DNA of 35,078 nt, taken from Pseudomonadota bacterium (GTDB lineage Bacteria; Cyanobacteriota; Vampirovibrionia; Obscuribacterales; Obscuribacteraceae). Of the stretch, positions 15,480 through 23,887 are shown piece after piece. The stretch's first letter is position 1, and each line of letters opens with the position of its first letter. The stretch is taken from contig JAJPJO010000194.1 of NCBI GenBank assembly GCA_021324135.1, positions 1-35,078 of the forward strand, in the 5' to 3' direction. The notes beneath the pieces are model-generated. The model searched no databases, was not told the DNA's origin, and worked only from the letters and a program-made list of their open reading frames with translations. Made by a program: the position numbers and the translations under genes.

Positions 15480-17849
15480 ATGCGGCTCGTGATTGAAGAT
15501 TCTCATCGCCAAAGAAGACAGCAAACTTTGATCGTCTCGTTGCTGCTCGCCGGATGCATCGGCTTGACTTGCCTCACTTCCGCCCGGGCAATCGAGAAAG
15601 CCGACGAGAATAAATTGGCCGCGGTCGAGAAAAAAATGTTCTTCAAGACTTATGCCAGCGAAGCTATGGAAAAACGTTTGGATCGGCTCGAGAAGCGATT
15701 CTTTGGCGAGCCGTCGAGCGGATCGGTCGAGCAGCGGCTGCAGAAAGTTTTCGAGGCAGCCGGACCTCAAATTGAAGAACAGCCGGCCAAGCCCCCTCAG
15801 ATGCAGACCAGCGAACCGAGTCAAGAAAGCAGCGCCTCCCAGCCGGCCGGCAAATCAAAATCGCCGTCCCGCTCGAAGCCGGCTAAGGCACCCGCCAGTG
15901 CAGGCGCCAACGAAACGGACATGGCCTGGGAGCGCGCCAATTTATCGGCTCAGGCTCAAAGAGATGCTGAGATAAGGAATCTATTGAAGGAAGGAATCCG
16001 GCTCTGGAAGCGAAAAGATGCTGATCAAGCGATCGAGAAGTTCAACCAGGTAATCAGGCTCGATCCCGAAAATGCAGAAGCGCACTTCAGCCTGGGCGTC
16101 ATATTCGAGGCTCGAGGACAACTCAATGAAGCTGATGCGGCTTACCGAAAAGCGCATGACAGCAATCCCGACAGTTTGGAATATAAAGATGCAATCACCA
16201 CCGTTCAGGAAAAACTGGGCAAGCAGCAAGAAGGACAGGCCAGGCAGAGCGAGATAGATAAACAGGCTCAGGAAGCCGCAGAGGCGTTCAAACGAAAAGA
16301 ATATCTCACTGCCATCGAGCTGTACAAAAAGCTGGCAAACGATTATCCGAAAAACGCCGCCTACAAATACAACATCGGCACGATCTATTTGATCATGGGC
16401 AGTCCTGTGCAAGCGCTCGAGTACTACGAGATGGCTCGCAAACTGAATCCAAAAGAGGAGCGCTACATAGCCGCCTGTCAGAAACTGAAGGATACCGTTC
16501 AGGAAGACGCGGCCAAGCGCAAGAGCGCTAATGAGGCGTGGGACGACAAAGAGGACCAGGACAAGCGGGCGGCGCGCGAGCGCCAGAAAGAGAAGGAACG
16601 GCAGGAGAAGGAGCGTCGCCTGGCCGCAGCCGGAAAGGCGCCTCATAAGCCGAAGTCGGACTCATCACGCGGCGGCAAGAATAAAGCCGAGATAGGCACC
16701 TCCGACATGGAGCGGATGCTGCAGGGCTTCAATCAGCAGTCGGGAAGCGGTCAAAGCCAGCCGGCGCAACGACGCACGGCACCAACGCAAAGCATGCCGC
16801 TCAACAATCAGACAGCCTTAAATCCGCAGTCCATGCCGAAGGCCTCGCAGCCGGGCGGCTTCCCTTCGCTCAACACGCAAGCGTATGGCGCTGCGCCCAA
16901 TCAAGGTTATACGCAAACCTCGCCCGGATTCACACCGCCAGGGCAGGCATCACCGGTGATACCACAAAATTCTCAGGGCTACATGCCGCAAGGATTCAAT
17001 CAACAGGGACAGGGTTTCAATCAGCAATCTCAAGCTCAGGGGTTCATGCCCAATTCGCAAGCTCAATCATCACCTGGTTTCACCCCGGTCCCCCAGGGAT
17101 TTCCTCAATCATCGCCAGGCTTGACTAACTCAGGACAGGGGTTCCAGCAATCTTCGCCGGGCTTCACGCCACTGAATCAGGGCTTCAATCAAAACGGATT
17201 TTCACAGCCCGGCTATTCACAAGGGCAAATGGGCTCAGGCCAGATGCAGTTCGGCCAGGGCGGGCAAGGTTTCACTCAGGGAGCCGGATTCAATCCCGGC
17301 ATGCAAGGCTATCCCATGGGCGGCAACTCGCAAGCATTCAATGCGGGTTTCCAGGGCGGGCAAGGCATGAATGCCGGCTCGCCAGGTTTCAATCAGGGTG
17401 GGCAAGCGTTCGGACAAAACGGCACCGGATATGGTGGTCAAGTTTCGCAACTCACTCAGCCGTCAGGATCGCAAGGAGCCGGTCAGGGACAGACCGGGAC
17501 GGCGCCGGCTCATCACTCTGCACCACATACGGCATCACCAGCCGGACACGCCGGATCGCATGCGGGAAGCGCTCAATCGGCTGCCAAACCGCTGAGCGGG
17601 CCTGAGCTGCTGGCCAGCCTCGGGATCATTGCGCAACCGACGGCCAAAGGAGTGACTGTCACCACTATTGGTATCGGATCGCGTGCCGCCAAGGCCGGTA
17701 TCGCTCCAGGAGATGTAGTGCTTGCCGTCGACGGAGTCAGCGTCCAGAGCCTGACTCATTTTGCCGCGCTCCTCTCGCATAAGCATCAGGGAGAGAGTGC
17801 CAAGTTATTGATCAACCGGCAGGGAACGATCGGTCAGGTGGTTCTCTAA
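15480..17849 (+). CDS. Secreted TPR-PDZ protein with Gln/Gly/Phe-rich repeat region
   Basis: A 789-residue exported protein. The hydrophobic segment at residues 17-34 ends in SARA, a plausible signal peptidase I site; LLAGC within it could also serve as a lipobox. Residues 40-95 carry two copies of a short module (KMFFKTYASEAMEKRLDRLE, then RFFGEPSSGSVEQRLQKVF). TPR repeats span about 165-330 (AIEKFNQVIRLDPENAEAHF). A basic, charged coiled coil (about 340-385) follows. Residues 400-690 are a low-complexity region rich in QGFN, SPGFT and Q. The end is a PDZ domain (about 700-789: GSRAAKAGIAPGDVVLAVDG). An envelope scaffold role is inferred. AGGGA lies just before the ATG. Confidence 0.85.
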   Translation: MRLVIEDSHRQRRQQTLIVSLLLAGCIGLTCLTSARAIEKADENKLAAVEKKMFFKTYASEAMEKRLDRLEKRFFGEPSSGSVEQRLQKVFEAAGPQIEEQPAKPPQMQTSEPSQESSASQPAGKSKSPSRSKPAKAPASAGANETDMAWERANLSAQAQRDAEIRNLLKEGIRLWKRKDADQAIEKFNQVIRLDPENAEAHFSLGVIFEARGQLNEADAAYRKAHDSNPDSLEYKDAITTVQEKLGKQQEGQARQSEIDKQAQEAAEAFKRKEYLTAIELYKKLANDYPKNAAYKYNIGTIYLIMGSPVQALEYYEMARKLNPKEERYIAACQKLKDTVQEDAAKRKSANEAWDDKEDQDKRAARERQKEKERQEKERRLAAAGKAPHKPKSDSSRGGKNKAEIGTSDMERMLQGFNQQSGSGQSQPAQRRTAPTQSMPLNNQTALNPQSMPKASQPGGFPSLNTQAYGAAPNQGYTQTSPGFTPPGQASPVIPQNSQGYMPQGFNQQGQGFNQQSQAQGFMPNSQAQSSPGFTPVPQGFPQSSPGLTNSGQGFQQSSPGFTPLNQGFNQNGFSQPGYSQGQMGSGQMQFGQGGQGFTQGAGFNPGMQGYPMGGNSQAFNAGFQGGQGMNAGSPGFNQGGQAFGQNGTGYGGQVSQLTQPSGSQGAGQGQTGTAPAHHSAPHTASPAGHAGSHAGSAQSAAKPLSGPELLASLGIIAQPTAKGVTVTTIGIGSRAAKAGIAPGDVVLAVDGVSVQSLTHFAALLSHKHQGESAKLLINRQGTIGQVVL
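16900..17420 (+). repeat. Imperfect QGFN/SPGFT coding repeats
   Basis: Units of roughly 10-14 codons built around QGFNQ and SSPGFTP recur about 15 times within the TPR-PDZ gene. The composition (Gln, Asn, Gly, Phe, Ser; few charges) is prion-like. Confidence 0.7.
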
Positions 17850-17850
17850 A

Positions 17851-18396
17851 TCAATCTTTCCAGGTTACGCTGCCCATCAATCTCAGCGCTTGATCTTGCC
17901 AGCGGCTGAACTGAGGTTCCTGACCTTCAAAAAATATTTCCTTCAGGTCGGTGCAGGACTGATCTGCGCCGAGGATGTAGCCAATGAATCGCTTGCCGCC
18001 GTTTTTCCACGATCCTTCCACGGCTAAGACCAGCTTGCCGTTCAACCGGACAGTCTCAGCGGAATCGAGCACGAACGCGGATCGATCGGCAAGATTGGCA
18101 AGCACCGCATGACCCAGAGAGTAGAATCTGTCGGGCGAGAGTTCTTGCGCTGCCTCTTCCAACAACGATGCTAAGGGGCGGGCTTCATCCTCAGAGATCT
18201 CATAGCCGCGATAGTAAACTGATAGAACCACCTGCGGTGCAGAAGCGGGACGATAATTTATACTGCAGGATCGATCGCCGCCGCTCGGACCTTCTTTCTC
18301 TCGCGTCCATTCAGAGGGAATGGAGATCGAATCCAGGGGTTCCATGCCCTCGAGATGATCGATCGTCAAATTCGGCTCGGCCATGTTAAGAACGCT
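17851..18396 (-). CDS. Small partner protein of the papain-like peptidase, possible DUF1795/DcrB-like fold
   Basis: A 181-residue protein without signal peptide or membrane helix. The GTG start at 18396 lies five bases after the upstream gene ends, and GGAG within that gene's last codons is correctly spaced for it; GTG 18417 and ATG 18384 are alternatives. The C-terminal half reads VRLNGKLVLAVEGSWKNGG, RFIGYILGAD, LKEIFFEGQEPQFSRWQDQA, LRLMGSVTW. This strand order resembles the Mog1/PsbP/DcrB fold, which includes DUF1795 (Eag) effector chaperones. That assignment is by eye and weak. Translational coupling to the peptidase gene suggests that the products work together, as chaperone, inhibitor or immunity protein. 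It converges on the TPR-PDZ gene with a one-base gap. Confidence 0.65.
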   Translation of the reverse strand, partial: SVLNMAEPNLTIDHLEGMEPLDSISIPSEWTREKEGPSGGDRSCSINYRPASAPQVVLSVYYRGYEISEDEARPLASLLEEAAQELSPDRFYSLGHAVLANLADRSAFVLDSAETVRLNGKLVLAVEGSWKNGGKRFIGYILGADQSCTDLKEIFFEGQEPQFSRWQDQALRLMGSVTWKD

Positions 18397-18401
18397 CACT
18401 A

Positions 18402-21068
18402 CTATCTCCAGGCCCACGTTAGTGTATACGATTCCGTTTCATACGATGCATCCTGCATGCCCTGATAAAGATCTTTCACAGACATTGTAATAGTCTTCTG
18501 CGGATCCTTGCCGGCAGCCTTGAGTTCGCTGCTGTTCATCATGTTGTACTTCGTACCCCATGAGTTCTTGATTGTGACGGTGTCTGTATCTTTGTCCAGG
18601 CGCGCCAACCAGACGTGCTCGCCGCCGGCCGGTTTGCCGACGGTGCGAGGATCTTGACCTTTATCGAGCGCTTTTTGTTGGGCATGTTTCTGCTCCAGGA
18701 CTCCGGTATTGCCGCCGATGATCTTCCACTTGCCGTCGGCAAGGGCCTCACGAAGCGCCTTTTCGCTGGGGATCTCTTTGCCGCCGAGATTGCGGAAAGC
18801 CTCGCCGCCCTGGCGGTTTGCGTGGCTGAGATAACGGCCGTTCAGCTTCTCGCCGGTCAGCTGGTACCATGAATCGGCAATCTGTTTATCCCCGAAGTGC
18901 GGTCCGTCGTATGCCTCGATACCTGTGGTCTTGCTCTTGGCCAGATAGATCTCGCGACCGTCATCAGTCTTGGCAACAATCCTCGAGCCTGTATCGCTTC
19001 GGCTTGTTGGAGCGACTTCCTCATAGGACAAAGCGCCTTTGGCACAAGCTCGCCCCATCGGATCGACCGTGGCGCGTTGATAGTAGGCATTGATTGCCAC
19101 CACGTCCCACATCTTCCCGAGGGCGGAACGGCTGCCATCAACCGGTGGAAACACTGACTCGGGACTGCCATCTCGCGGCTTGACCGAGGCTAACTTAGGA
19201 GTAATAGTGGAACCGTCAGTGGTGCGAACGTTGCCGTTATTACACATCTCATCGGCGACGCGCGCCAGAGAGCCCGGCTTATCCAGGCAGGAGAGGGCGC
19301 GTAAGACCGTGACGTTGCAGTTCTTAGTCTGACCCTGATCGTTTCGCGCCTGGGCGATGTGCCAGAAGAGTTGATCGGCGTATCCGGCCTTTTCCTTCGA
19401 GTCAAACTTGTCATTGCTGCGACCGTCGAGAAGATTGGCGGCGTGCTTGAAGACTTCTTCCTTCTCGGCATCGCTGAAATCTTTCATACCCCGGAATTTT
19501 CTGACGTTCTCCAGCATGCGAGTCTTTTGCTCGGCATTCAGATCAGGGCTCGTGATGATGCTCTTCTCAAAAGCATCAGGCTTGTTGTAAGGCCTGGTGT
19601 TATCGATCGGAGCGTCCTTCCACTTCCCATCTTCACCCTTGGTGTAGACGCGATTCTCATTGACGTGTTTGATCTCGCTTTCTTTTCCGTCTGCACCATA
19701 TTTGATATCAAACTCCTGATCGCCGATTTTTGCTTTGATCAGTTTGCCTTGATCGGTTATGGTGAATTTATTCTCTTTCGGTGTGCTCTCTTCGACTCTC
19801 CCTTGAGGGGTGCGCGAGATGGTCCATCCGCTTTCGGGATCCTTGAATGTATACTTGCCTTCTGAGGTCAGCTCTACTTGCGCCTTGCGCTTCTCGCCGT
19901 TGCAGTCGTAAGTATCGCCCTCGATGTGCTTCCAGACATATTTTTTATCACCGGATACGACTTCAAATGAATCGGGTTGCTTGAGCGTCGTGCGATCCTT
20001 GCTGAAGCCCTCCTTAAAGTTGAACGTTCGTTTGCCGTCCTGGAAAGGAACTTCAATGGACACCGACCCATCCGCTCTGCGTGTCTCGTTTATCCCATCG
20101 GAGCGCAGGATGTCACGCTGATTCTGGTTGGCTCCCGGTTCTTTGCACAGGCGATCGAAATCGCCCGTGATACCGTTTATATCGATATGTCCTTTCCAGC
20201 CGACTTGCGCTTTTGGATCGGCTGACCACTGATCCTGGGCTACTTGATAGAAACGATCCTTCTTATCTGATGATTTGAAACTCTTGATTGAATCGCCGTC
20301 CCACTCGACGTCTTTATAAGTGTTATCGTTCCTGTAGACGCGATTGGGATGATTGGCATTGAATGCGGCCTCATCCGGATACTGTAAGCGAGCGCCGGAT
20401 GAGCGCAAGCGCATGATCTTGCCGTCTTCAAGGGTCAGCTTGAGGCTGCCGTCGGACTGCGACTCGACGTTTTTGATCGCCTTATCCGGAAAGTCGGGAT
20501 GGCTCTTGCTCGTTTTACCCGAGGCATCGGTGAACTGCCAGTTGCCGTTCTCCAGTTTGCTGTATGTCCCTTTTCCATCCGGAGCCGATATTGATTTTTT
20601 CTCTTCGCTCTTCTTAGCGGATGGCTCGCCGGCTTCCTTTTTCTCGAGCGGCTTATCCTGACTGGTGCCCTTCTTTTTGCCTTCCTGCGCACCATCAGGC
20701 GCTTGCTCGGCCCGCTTCGCTCCGGATTTTTGCGGCAACTTATCTTGCAGCTTGAGCAACGGATTGAGACTGAGGTATGGGTTGGATGCAAGATTAAGAT
20801 ATGAGGCACCCTGATCGCCAAAAAACGATTTGTATGAGAGGTGGCCCGTGTTCGCTCCACCCTCGGTTTTGGCGGGTTTCTCAGACTCTCCGGGCTGCAC
20901 CGCAGGCGGTGCGGCATCAGTTTTGCTTCTTTCTCCGGGCGAGCCGGCTGTTGTATTTTCCGACTTGCTCTTCCTCGTTGGAGGCGTCAGAAACTCTCGC
21001 AACAGATGGCTTCGCAGATCATTCGGCTGCTGCTGGTTGACAGCAGATGCGTCTAAGGTAGTTACCAT
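18402..21068 (-). CDS. Modular protein with C-terminal papain-like cysteine peptidase domain
   Basis: A protein of 888 residues. Residues 1-165 are charged, polar and probably disordered. Residues 165-510 form repeated beta-rich segments of the type ENGNWQFTDASGK and GKDGKW, resembling wall- or effector-type beta repeats. A helical part (about 515-560) leads to the peptidase domain. Gln578 and Cys584 (QGQTKNC) have the same spacing as papain Gln19 and Cys25. His818 lies in GEHVWLARLD and Asn835 in TIKNSWGTKYN, the canonical papain Asn-Ser-Trp-Gly. The Cys-His distance is long because of an insert. No signal peptide is seen, so any export would be non-classical. A small protein is coupled directly downstream. 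Confidence 0.78.
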   Translation of the reverse strand: MVTTLDASAVNQQQPNDLRSHLLREFLTPPTRKSKSENTTAGSPGERSKTDAAPPAVQPGESEKPAKTEGGANTGHLSYKSFFGDQGASYLNLASNPYLSLNPLLKLQDKLPQKSGAKRAEQAPDGAQEGKKKGTSQDKPLEKKEAGEPSAKKSEEKKSISAPDGKGTYSKLENGNWQFTDASGKTSKSHPDFPDKAIKNVESQSDGSLKLTLEDGKIMRLRSSGARLQYPDEAAFNANHPNRVYRNDNTYKDVEWDGDSIKSFKSSDKKDRFYQVAQDQWSADPKAQVGWKGHIDINGITGDFDRLCKEPGANQNQRDILRSDGINETRRADGSVSIEVPFQDGKRTFNFKEGFSKDRTTLKQPDSFEVVSGDKKYVWKHIEGDTYDCNGEKRKAQVELTSEGKYTFKDPESGWTISRTPQGRVEESTPKENKFTITDQGKLIKAKIGDQEFDIKYGADGKESEIKHVNENRVYTKGEDGKWKDAPIDNTRPYNKPDAFEKSIITSPDLNAEQKTRMLENVRKFRGMKDFSDAEKEEVFKHAANLLDGRSNDKFDSKEKAGYADQLFWHIAQARNDQGQTKNCNVTVLRALSCLDKPGSLARVADEMCNNGNVRTTDGSTITPKLASVKPRDGSPESVFPPVDGSRSALGKMWDVVAINAYYQRATVDPMGRACAKGALSYEEVAPTSRSDTGSRIVAKTDDGREIYLAKSKTTGIEAYDGPHFGDKQIADSWYQLTGEKLNGRYLSHANRQGGEAFRNLGGKEIPSEKALREALADGKWKIIGGNTGVLEQKHAQQKALDKGQDPRTVGKPAGGEHVWLARLDKDTDTVTIKNSWGTKYNMMNSSELKAAGKDPQKTITMSVKDLYQGMQDASYETESYTLTWAWR

Positions 21069-21255
21069 AGATGATATTGCTAGTTAGGGCAGAGGAAGGG
21101 GACCGCTACAAGAGCGGGTACAGCAGTTATGAGATGCTCGACACAATATCTGCAGTTTAAAAAAGAACTGTGAACAATTAGTGCCCGCGACCATGGGAAA
21201 TTTACGATTTTACGAATCGAAATCTCTGCGCAAGCTCTGTAGTTTTCGGCTCGGC

Positions 21256-22377
21256 TCAGGCCACCGGTTGAACGACCCGTTTGATGTTATACAAGGTATC
21301 GCGCTCGACGGGCAAATATCCGGCTTTGGAAATCAGCTCTTCCATGCGCTCTTTAGCCAACTGCAATGGCGTCTTGGCTCCGGCTGCATGGGTAATTTTC
21401 TCCTCCAGGATCGTGCCGTCGAGATCATCAGCACCGTAGGATAGAGCGGTCTGGGCGAGCGTTTCTCCCAGTTGAATCCAGTAAGCTTTTATATGAGGAA
21501 AGTTGTCCAGCAACAAGCGCGAGACGGCAACATCTCTGAGCAGATCTTCATTAGTCGGCTCGCTCACTTCATCTTTTATATTCGTGCCTTCGTAGTAGCA
21601 CTTTAGAGGAATGAAGCACATGAAGCCGCCGGAGCGATCTTGCTGCTCTCTGAGCATGAGGATGTGATCCACCTTGTTCTCGACATTCTCGCCGATGCCC
21701 GTGAGCATGGTTGCATTCGACTTCAAACCAAGACTGTGCGCCACACCGTGGATCTCCAGCCATACAGCGGCGGGAGTCTTCTTCACCGCCATGCGCTCGC
21801 GAACCGACTCATCAAATATCTCGGCGCCGCCCCCTGGCATTGAGCCGAGCCCGGCGTCCATCAGGCGCAGCAGGCAATCCTTGTAAGTGATGCCCTCGAG
21901 ATTTGCCAGATATTCAATCTCGACTGCGGTCATCGCCTTCAGGTGAACATGTGGAAACTGGCTTTTTATCGCCCTGAAGACTTCCTCATAATAGTTAAGG
22001 TTGCAAATCGGATTGAGCCCGCCCACCATGTGAATCTCATTGATGCCAAGCTCAACGCCTTTTCGCGCTTCCTCCACCACCTCATCGACAGTCCAGGTGT
22101 AGCTGTTTTGACCTGGATTAGCGTATGAGCAGAAGCGGCAGGTCTCAACGCAAAAGTTGGTGGGATTGAGGTGCATGTTATGGATGTAGTAAACATGGCG
22201 CTCTTTACCCGCTCCGGCTTTCCGGCGCCTGACGGACTCGGCGAGACTGCCCACCTCTGCCGCATCCGGATAGTGGTAGAGCTTAATAGCGTCTTGCCTG
22301 CTCAGTCTTTCGCCTGATTCGACTTTGCGGGCTATCTCTAAGAATTCACCAGCCGAGCATTGCGTATCGGATGCCAT
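21256..22377 (-). CDS. mqnE: Radical SAM aminofutalosine synthase MqnE-like
   Basis: A 373-residue radical SAM enzyme. The 4Fe-4S motif is CVETCRFC (CxxxCxxC) in HLNPTNFCVETCRFCSYA. Family features include EIHMVGGLNP, LGSMPGGGAEIF, TMLTGIGE and ALSYGADDLDGT. These fit MqnE/MqnC/CofH enzymes, and the MPGGGAEIF and ADDLDGT segments favour MqnE. MqnE makes aminofutalosine from SAM and carboxyvinyloxybenzoate in the futalosine route to menaquinone. The ATG at 22377 is preceded by a perfect GAGGAG seven bases upstream; the TTG at 22392 lies before this site and is rejected. No other mqn gene is in the window. Confidence 0.85.
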   Translation of the reverse strand: MASDTQCSAGEFLEIARKVESGERLSRQDAIKLYHYPDAAEVGSLAESVRRRKAGAGKERHVYYIHNMHLNPTNFCVETCRFCSYANPGQNSYTWTVDEVVEEARKGVELGINEIHMVGGLNPICNLNYYEEVFRAIKSQFPHVHLKAMTAVEIEYLANLEGITYKDCLLRLMDAGLGSMPGGGAEIFDESVRERMAVKKTPAAVWLEIHGVAHSLGLKSNATMLTGIGENVENKVDHILMLREQQDRSGGFMCFIPLKCYYEGTNIKDEVSEPTNEDLLRDVAVSRLLLDNFPHIKAYWIQLGETLAQTALSYGADDLDGTILEEKITHAAGAKTPLQLAKERMEELISKAGYLPVERDTLYNIKRVVQPVA

Positions 22378-22694
22378 AAAACAACTCCTCAAGGGGCATC
22401 CGATCCTAACATGGGACCGCCAAAATATTCATTTACATTCCAAAACCAGTCGATAGCCACACCGGTCCATTGCAGCCAATGAAAGAGCAGACTGCACTCG
22501 GCTGCATGAAATGCTTCCCTCAATTTCAATTCTTTCTCAGGTGATAGCGACTATCTCTCTAATAAAAGCCGCATGGTATCGCATACGATACCAAATGTAT
22601 TTCAGCTCCAGGGAACCACGGCGCGGCGATGCCGTCCATTTTGCAGACTCTTGGACCTCAAGACGAACATGAAGTATTGATGGAGGAATTGATC
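22378..22694. other. Divergent intergenic region with a palindrome
   Basis: This 317-base stretch separates mqnE and the KGG-repeat gene and must contain both promoters. Its main visible feature is the palindrome at 22574-22593. An upstream frame from 22629 leads into the KGG gene but lacks family similarity. Confidence 0.4.
22574..22593. promoter_or_regulatory. Palindrome, candidate operator of the KGG-repeat gene
   Basis: TGGTATCG (22574-22581) and CGATACCA (22586-22593) form a perfect 8-bp inverted repeat with the 4-base centre CATA. It lies about 100 bases upstream of the stress-protein start, where a regulator could bind. It could alternatively be a hairpin in the leader. Confidence 0.4.
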
Positions 22695-22913
22695 ATGGCA
22701 GAAAAAGGAAATAGAGGATTCGCATCAATGGATGCGGACAAACAAAGAGAAATCGCCAGAAAAGGCGGAAAGGCTGCCCATCAAAAAGGCACCGCCCATG
22801 AGTTCACCTCAGAAGAAGCGGCCGAAGCGGGCAGGAAGGGTGGCCAAGCCTCAGGCGCAAACAGATCCTCAGAAGACATGTCCGAACGAGGCCGAAAAGG
22901 CGGACAAAGATAA
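22695..22913 (+). CDS. KGG-repeat stress-induced protein (YciG/GsiB type)
   Basis: A 72-residue, highly hydrophilic protein with three KGG repeats: REIARKGGKAAHQKG, EAAEAGRKGGQASG and MSERGRKGGQ at the end. This matches the KGG/stress-induced repeat family (YciG, GsiB, Con-10). Members are small, heat-stable and made in stress or stationary phase; the biochemical role is unclear. The ATG at 22695 has GGAGGA (22682-22687) at ideal distance. Longer in-frame starts (22629) add residues unlike the family. A strong hairpin follows immediately. Confidence 0.9.
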   Translation: MAEKGNRGFASMDADKQREIARKGGKAAHQKGTAHEFTSEEAAEAGRKGGQASGANRSSEDMSERGRKGGQR

Positions 22914-22930
22914 CAGACTCGTGCTCGGAA

Positions 22931-22956
22931 GAAGGAGCAGATCGGTCTGCTCCTTC
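22931..22956 (+). terminator. Hairpin terminator after the KGG-repeat gene
   Basis: GAAGGAGCAGA (22931-22941) and TCTGCTCCTTC (22946-22956) form a perfect 11-bp stem with a TCGG loop. The following GCTTCTC has only a poor T tract, so termination may be partial. The hairpin lies between convergent genes and could work for both strands. Confidence 0.65.
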
Positions 22957-23005
22957 GCTTCTCACTACGATCAAAATTGCCTTTCTGAAATCCCATACTC
23001 AGCCA

Positions 23006-23851
23006 TCATTTCAACGATTGCTCCGTTTCAGCCAACCGTGCCACAGCATTTGCTCTCACTCCGAACAAGAGATAAGCAAGCGATAAAACGAATGACACCA
23101 GTGCCCAAGCCGGGATTCCTGTGCAGGTCAGTTTTTGCACGGTATCGATCAACAAGGTCGGCGTCATGGCAACGATTGCGATGCGCACGAGCTGCGCATA
23201 TGTAAGCGTCACCCTGTTCAACACAGCGAGAAGCTTTCCGATGAAGGCATAAACAAGAGATTGCACGGCGCACAACAAAAACGAGGCGATCCACAACGAA
23301 CCGACGACAAAGAGGGCAAAGAAGTTCTTTACCCTCTCCAGCACGAACTTGGCGGAACTCCATTCATTCTCTTTGCCTTTAGTGTCCGTGGGCTCCTTTT
23401 GCTTAGTTGATTCCGGCTCGTCACGCTCCTTGAAAGGCGAAATCTCCTCCTTGCCTTCGTGGTGCAATATGAGCGCTGTCCGCCGGTAAAATATGCCATC
23501 CTCCGACAGAGGCGGATCTCGCGGCACCTTTCTCAGATCAAAATCAACCAGCACCCGTCCGTTTCGCCGGTCTTTGACCTGGTAAACCTCACCGGGCTTG
23601 TCCATAGTGAGCGTGCCGTTCTTATGATCGAACCTCGGCATGTCATCAAAGAAAGGAATCAGGAAGCCATCGATGTATGAAGCAACCACGAGCTGCAAGT
23701 GAAGTCCGGCAACGATCCACAAAAAGAGCAGTAAAATGATCAGATACTGATAAGCCAGACCACGCCAACTCCAGGCCGCCTCGCGGTAGATGCTACCGCG
23801 ATAGAATGATTGATAAACGGCACGCCATGGACGCAATCTCTCTTTCAGCAT
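23006..23851 (-). CDS. DUF1189-like integral membrane protein
   Basis: A 281-residue protein. One hydrophobic segment lies near residues 32-55 (YQYLIILLLFLWIVAGLHL). A soluble part of about 120 residues follows, then at least three further membrane segments (FFALFVVGSLWIASFLLCAV, IAIVAMTPTLLIDTV, PAWALVSFVLSLAYLLFGV). This layout (N-terminal helix, extracytoplasmic beta domain, C-terminal helix bundle) and the MLKERLRPWRAVYQSFY start fit the DUF1189 family, whose function is poorly known. The gene lies 36 bases downstream of the next gene and is probably co-transcribed with it. Confidence 0.65.
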   Translation of the reverse strand: MLKERLRPWRAVYQSFYRGSIYREAAWSWRGLAYQYLIILLLFLWIVAGLHLQLVVASYIDGFLIPFFDDMPRFDHKNGTLTMDKPGEVYQVKDRRNGRVLVDFDLRKVPRDPPLSEDGIFYRRTALILHHEGKEEISPFKERDEPESTKQKEPTDTKGKENEWSSAKFVLERVKNFFALFVVGSLWIASFLLCAVQSLVYAFIGKLLAVLNRVTLTYAQLVRIAIVAMTPTLLIDTVQKLTCTGIPAWALVSFVLSLAYLLFGVRANAVARLAETEQSLK

Positions 23852-23887
23852 TTTGACTCTCTGGTAGAGCCCTCGCGCCGCCTGGCT

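Noticed and set aside
22732..23205. 157-codon plus-strand frame overlapping the KGG-repeat gene and running into the next gene.
   Set aside because: It is out of frame with the clear KGG repeats, crosses the terminator hairpin and shows no family features.
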